From an uncultured Collinsella sp. (GTDB taxonomy: Bacteria > Actinomycetota > Coriobacteriia > Coriobacteriales > Coriobacteriaceae), in NCBI GenBank assembly GCA_900542275.1, contig UQMW01000005.1, positions 1-64,000 of the forward strand: a DNA stretch of 64,000 nucleotides. Direction: 5' to 3'. The notes beneath the pieces are model-generated. The model was not told the origin of the DNA, searched no databases, and saw nothing but the letters and a program-made list of their open reading frames with translations. Position 1 is the first letter of the stretch. Each line of letters opens with the position of its first letter. A program made the translations under genes and the position numbers. Positions 63,547 through 64,000 of this stretch are shown here, in pieces.

Positions 63547-64000
63547 CTAATCGATCTTGTTGTTGGTCAGACCGGCGCGGAACACGGTGGCGTCGCCATC
63601 GGCCTGGCTCGGATCGTAGAGGTTCAGGGCAGCCACATACATGGCGGCAGCGGTGACCAGGTCGTCCTTGTAGGTGACCTCGTTGGGAGCGTGAGCCTGA
63701 GACTCGGCACCCGGGCCAAAGCCGACGCAGGGGATGCCGTAGCGGCCCTGGATGGAAACGCAGTTCGTGGAGAAGGTCCACTTGTCGCACAGCGGACGAC
63801 CGGTGCGCTTGTCCATGCTGGGCTCGCAGCCGATGCGCTCGTCACCGAACATGGCCTTGTGGGCGTCGACGAGGGCCTTGACGTGCGGAGCGGTCTCCTT
63901 GTTGATCCACGTGGGGAAGTAAGCCTCGGTCTCGTAGACCTCGCCGGTCCAGGACGGACGGTCATACATGTACATGGAGACCTTCACGTCGTCGCCGTAC
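63547..64000 (-). CDS. ygeY: YgeY-type M20 family metallohydrolase, C-terminal part (cut by window)
   Basis: The last 150 residues of a dinuclear-zinc M20 peptidase/deacetylase-like protein; the frame is open to the window edge, so the start is beyond 64000. Segments [41 protein letters not shown] and [20 protein letters not shown] are characteristic of YgeY, the last holding the C-terminal metal ligand His. It is 200 bp upstream of ygeW, as in known yge clusters. The residue start at 63987 is a GTG but is internal. Its substrate is not established. Confidence 0.88.
   Translation of the reverse strand, partial: YGDDVKVSMYMYDRPSWTGEVYETEAYFPTWINKETAPHVKALVDAHKAMFGDERIGCEPSMDKRTGRPLCDKWTFSTNCVSIQGRYGIPCVGFGPGAESQAHAPNEVTYKDDLVTAAAMYVAALNLYDPSQADGDATVFRAGLTNNKID

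Overview
The window looks like a chromosomal segment of a high-GC anaerobic actinobacterium of the class Coriobacteriia, most likely Collinsella or a close relative. This is inferred from gene content and style: a transketolase split into two genes, GC-rich coding with long meaningless antisense frames, a zinc-type S14, an anaerobic rubredoxin/flavin-reductase pair, a MurNAc-salvage operon and a selenium-dependent molybdenum hydroxylase (purine catabolism) cluster. No database was searched, so the genus is an inference.

Layout. 1-2.7 kb: gpmA and mntH bracketed by two arrays of 55-bp palindromes, each with an exact 80-bp period. 2.8-6.5 kb: rubredoxin, flavin reductase, smpB, a TPR protein, tRNA-Glu(CTC), tRNA-Gln(CTG), an unknown gene and an ArsC/Spx-like protein. 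6.6-11.1 kb: murR-murQ-murP-mupG, a complete route for importing and splitting MurNAc or MurNAc-glycosides. 11.2-12 kb: a serine recombinase beside a perfect 26-bp palindrome with the 12-2-12 layout of invertase crossover sites. 12-24.7 kb: rnr, ftsE-ftsX (FtsE has a very long disordered N-terminus), split transketolase, a YitT-family membrane protein, prfB (no frameshift, with SPT in place of SPF), secA and rpmE with a long Ala/Lys tail.

24.9-32.6 kb is the accessory island. It is bounded by 64-bp direct repeats (62/64 identical) and ends in the catalytic half of a tyrosine integrase. Its cargo is two related cassettes, each a small secreted protein plus an unusual ABC transporter. In one, a permease with two homologous halves works with a separate ATPase; in the other, a single permease half is fused to its ATPase. 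A divergent DUF2975-like membrane protein and HTH regulator pair sits beside them. This is the best candidate in the window for an undescribed system, plausibly a bacteriocin-like export and self-protection module, although the function is not proven by sequence.

32.7-47 kb is core metabolism: an ACT-domain protein, citrate synthase, two Cof-type HAD phosphatases, adenine deaminase, tyrS, a U32 protease-like RNA hydroxylation protein, a class A penicillin-binding protein, argR, a glycosyltransferase and truA. 47.1-56.9 kb is the spc/alpha ribosomal operon on the minus strand, rplE to rplQ, with secY, adk, map, infA and rpoA. It begins at rplE: rplN and rplX, which normally precede it, are absent and replaced by unrelated genes. 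57.2-64 kb holds xdhC, yqeB, yqeC, a dihydropyrimidinase, a MocA-like nucleotidyltransferase, ygeW and the end of ygeY. These resemble the accessory genes for anaerobic purine/urate breakdown, and the adenine deaminase fits the same theme.

Intergenic DNA is rich in structured repeats: the 80-bp-period palindromes, a 65-bp palindrome present three times just after stop codons, a 128-bp imperfect hairpin upstream of ftsE, and inverted copies flanking a HAD gene. No CRISPR array, rRNA operon or confident riboswitch was seen.
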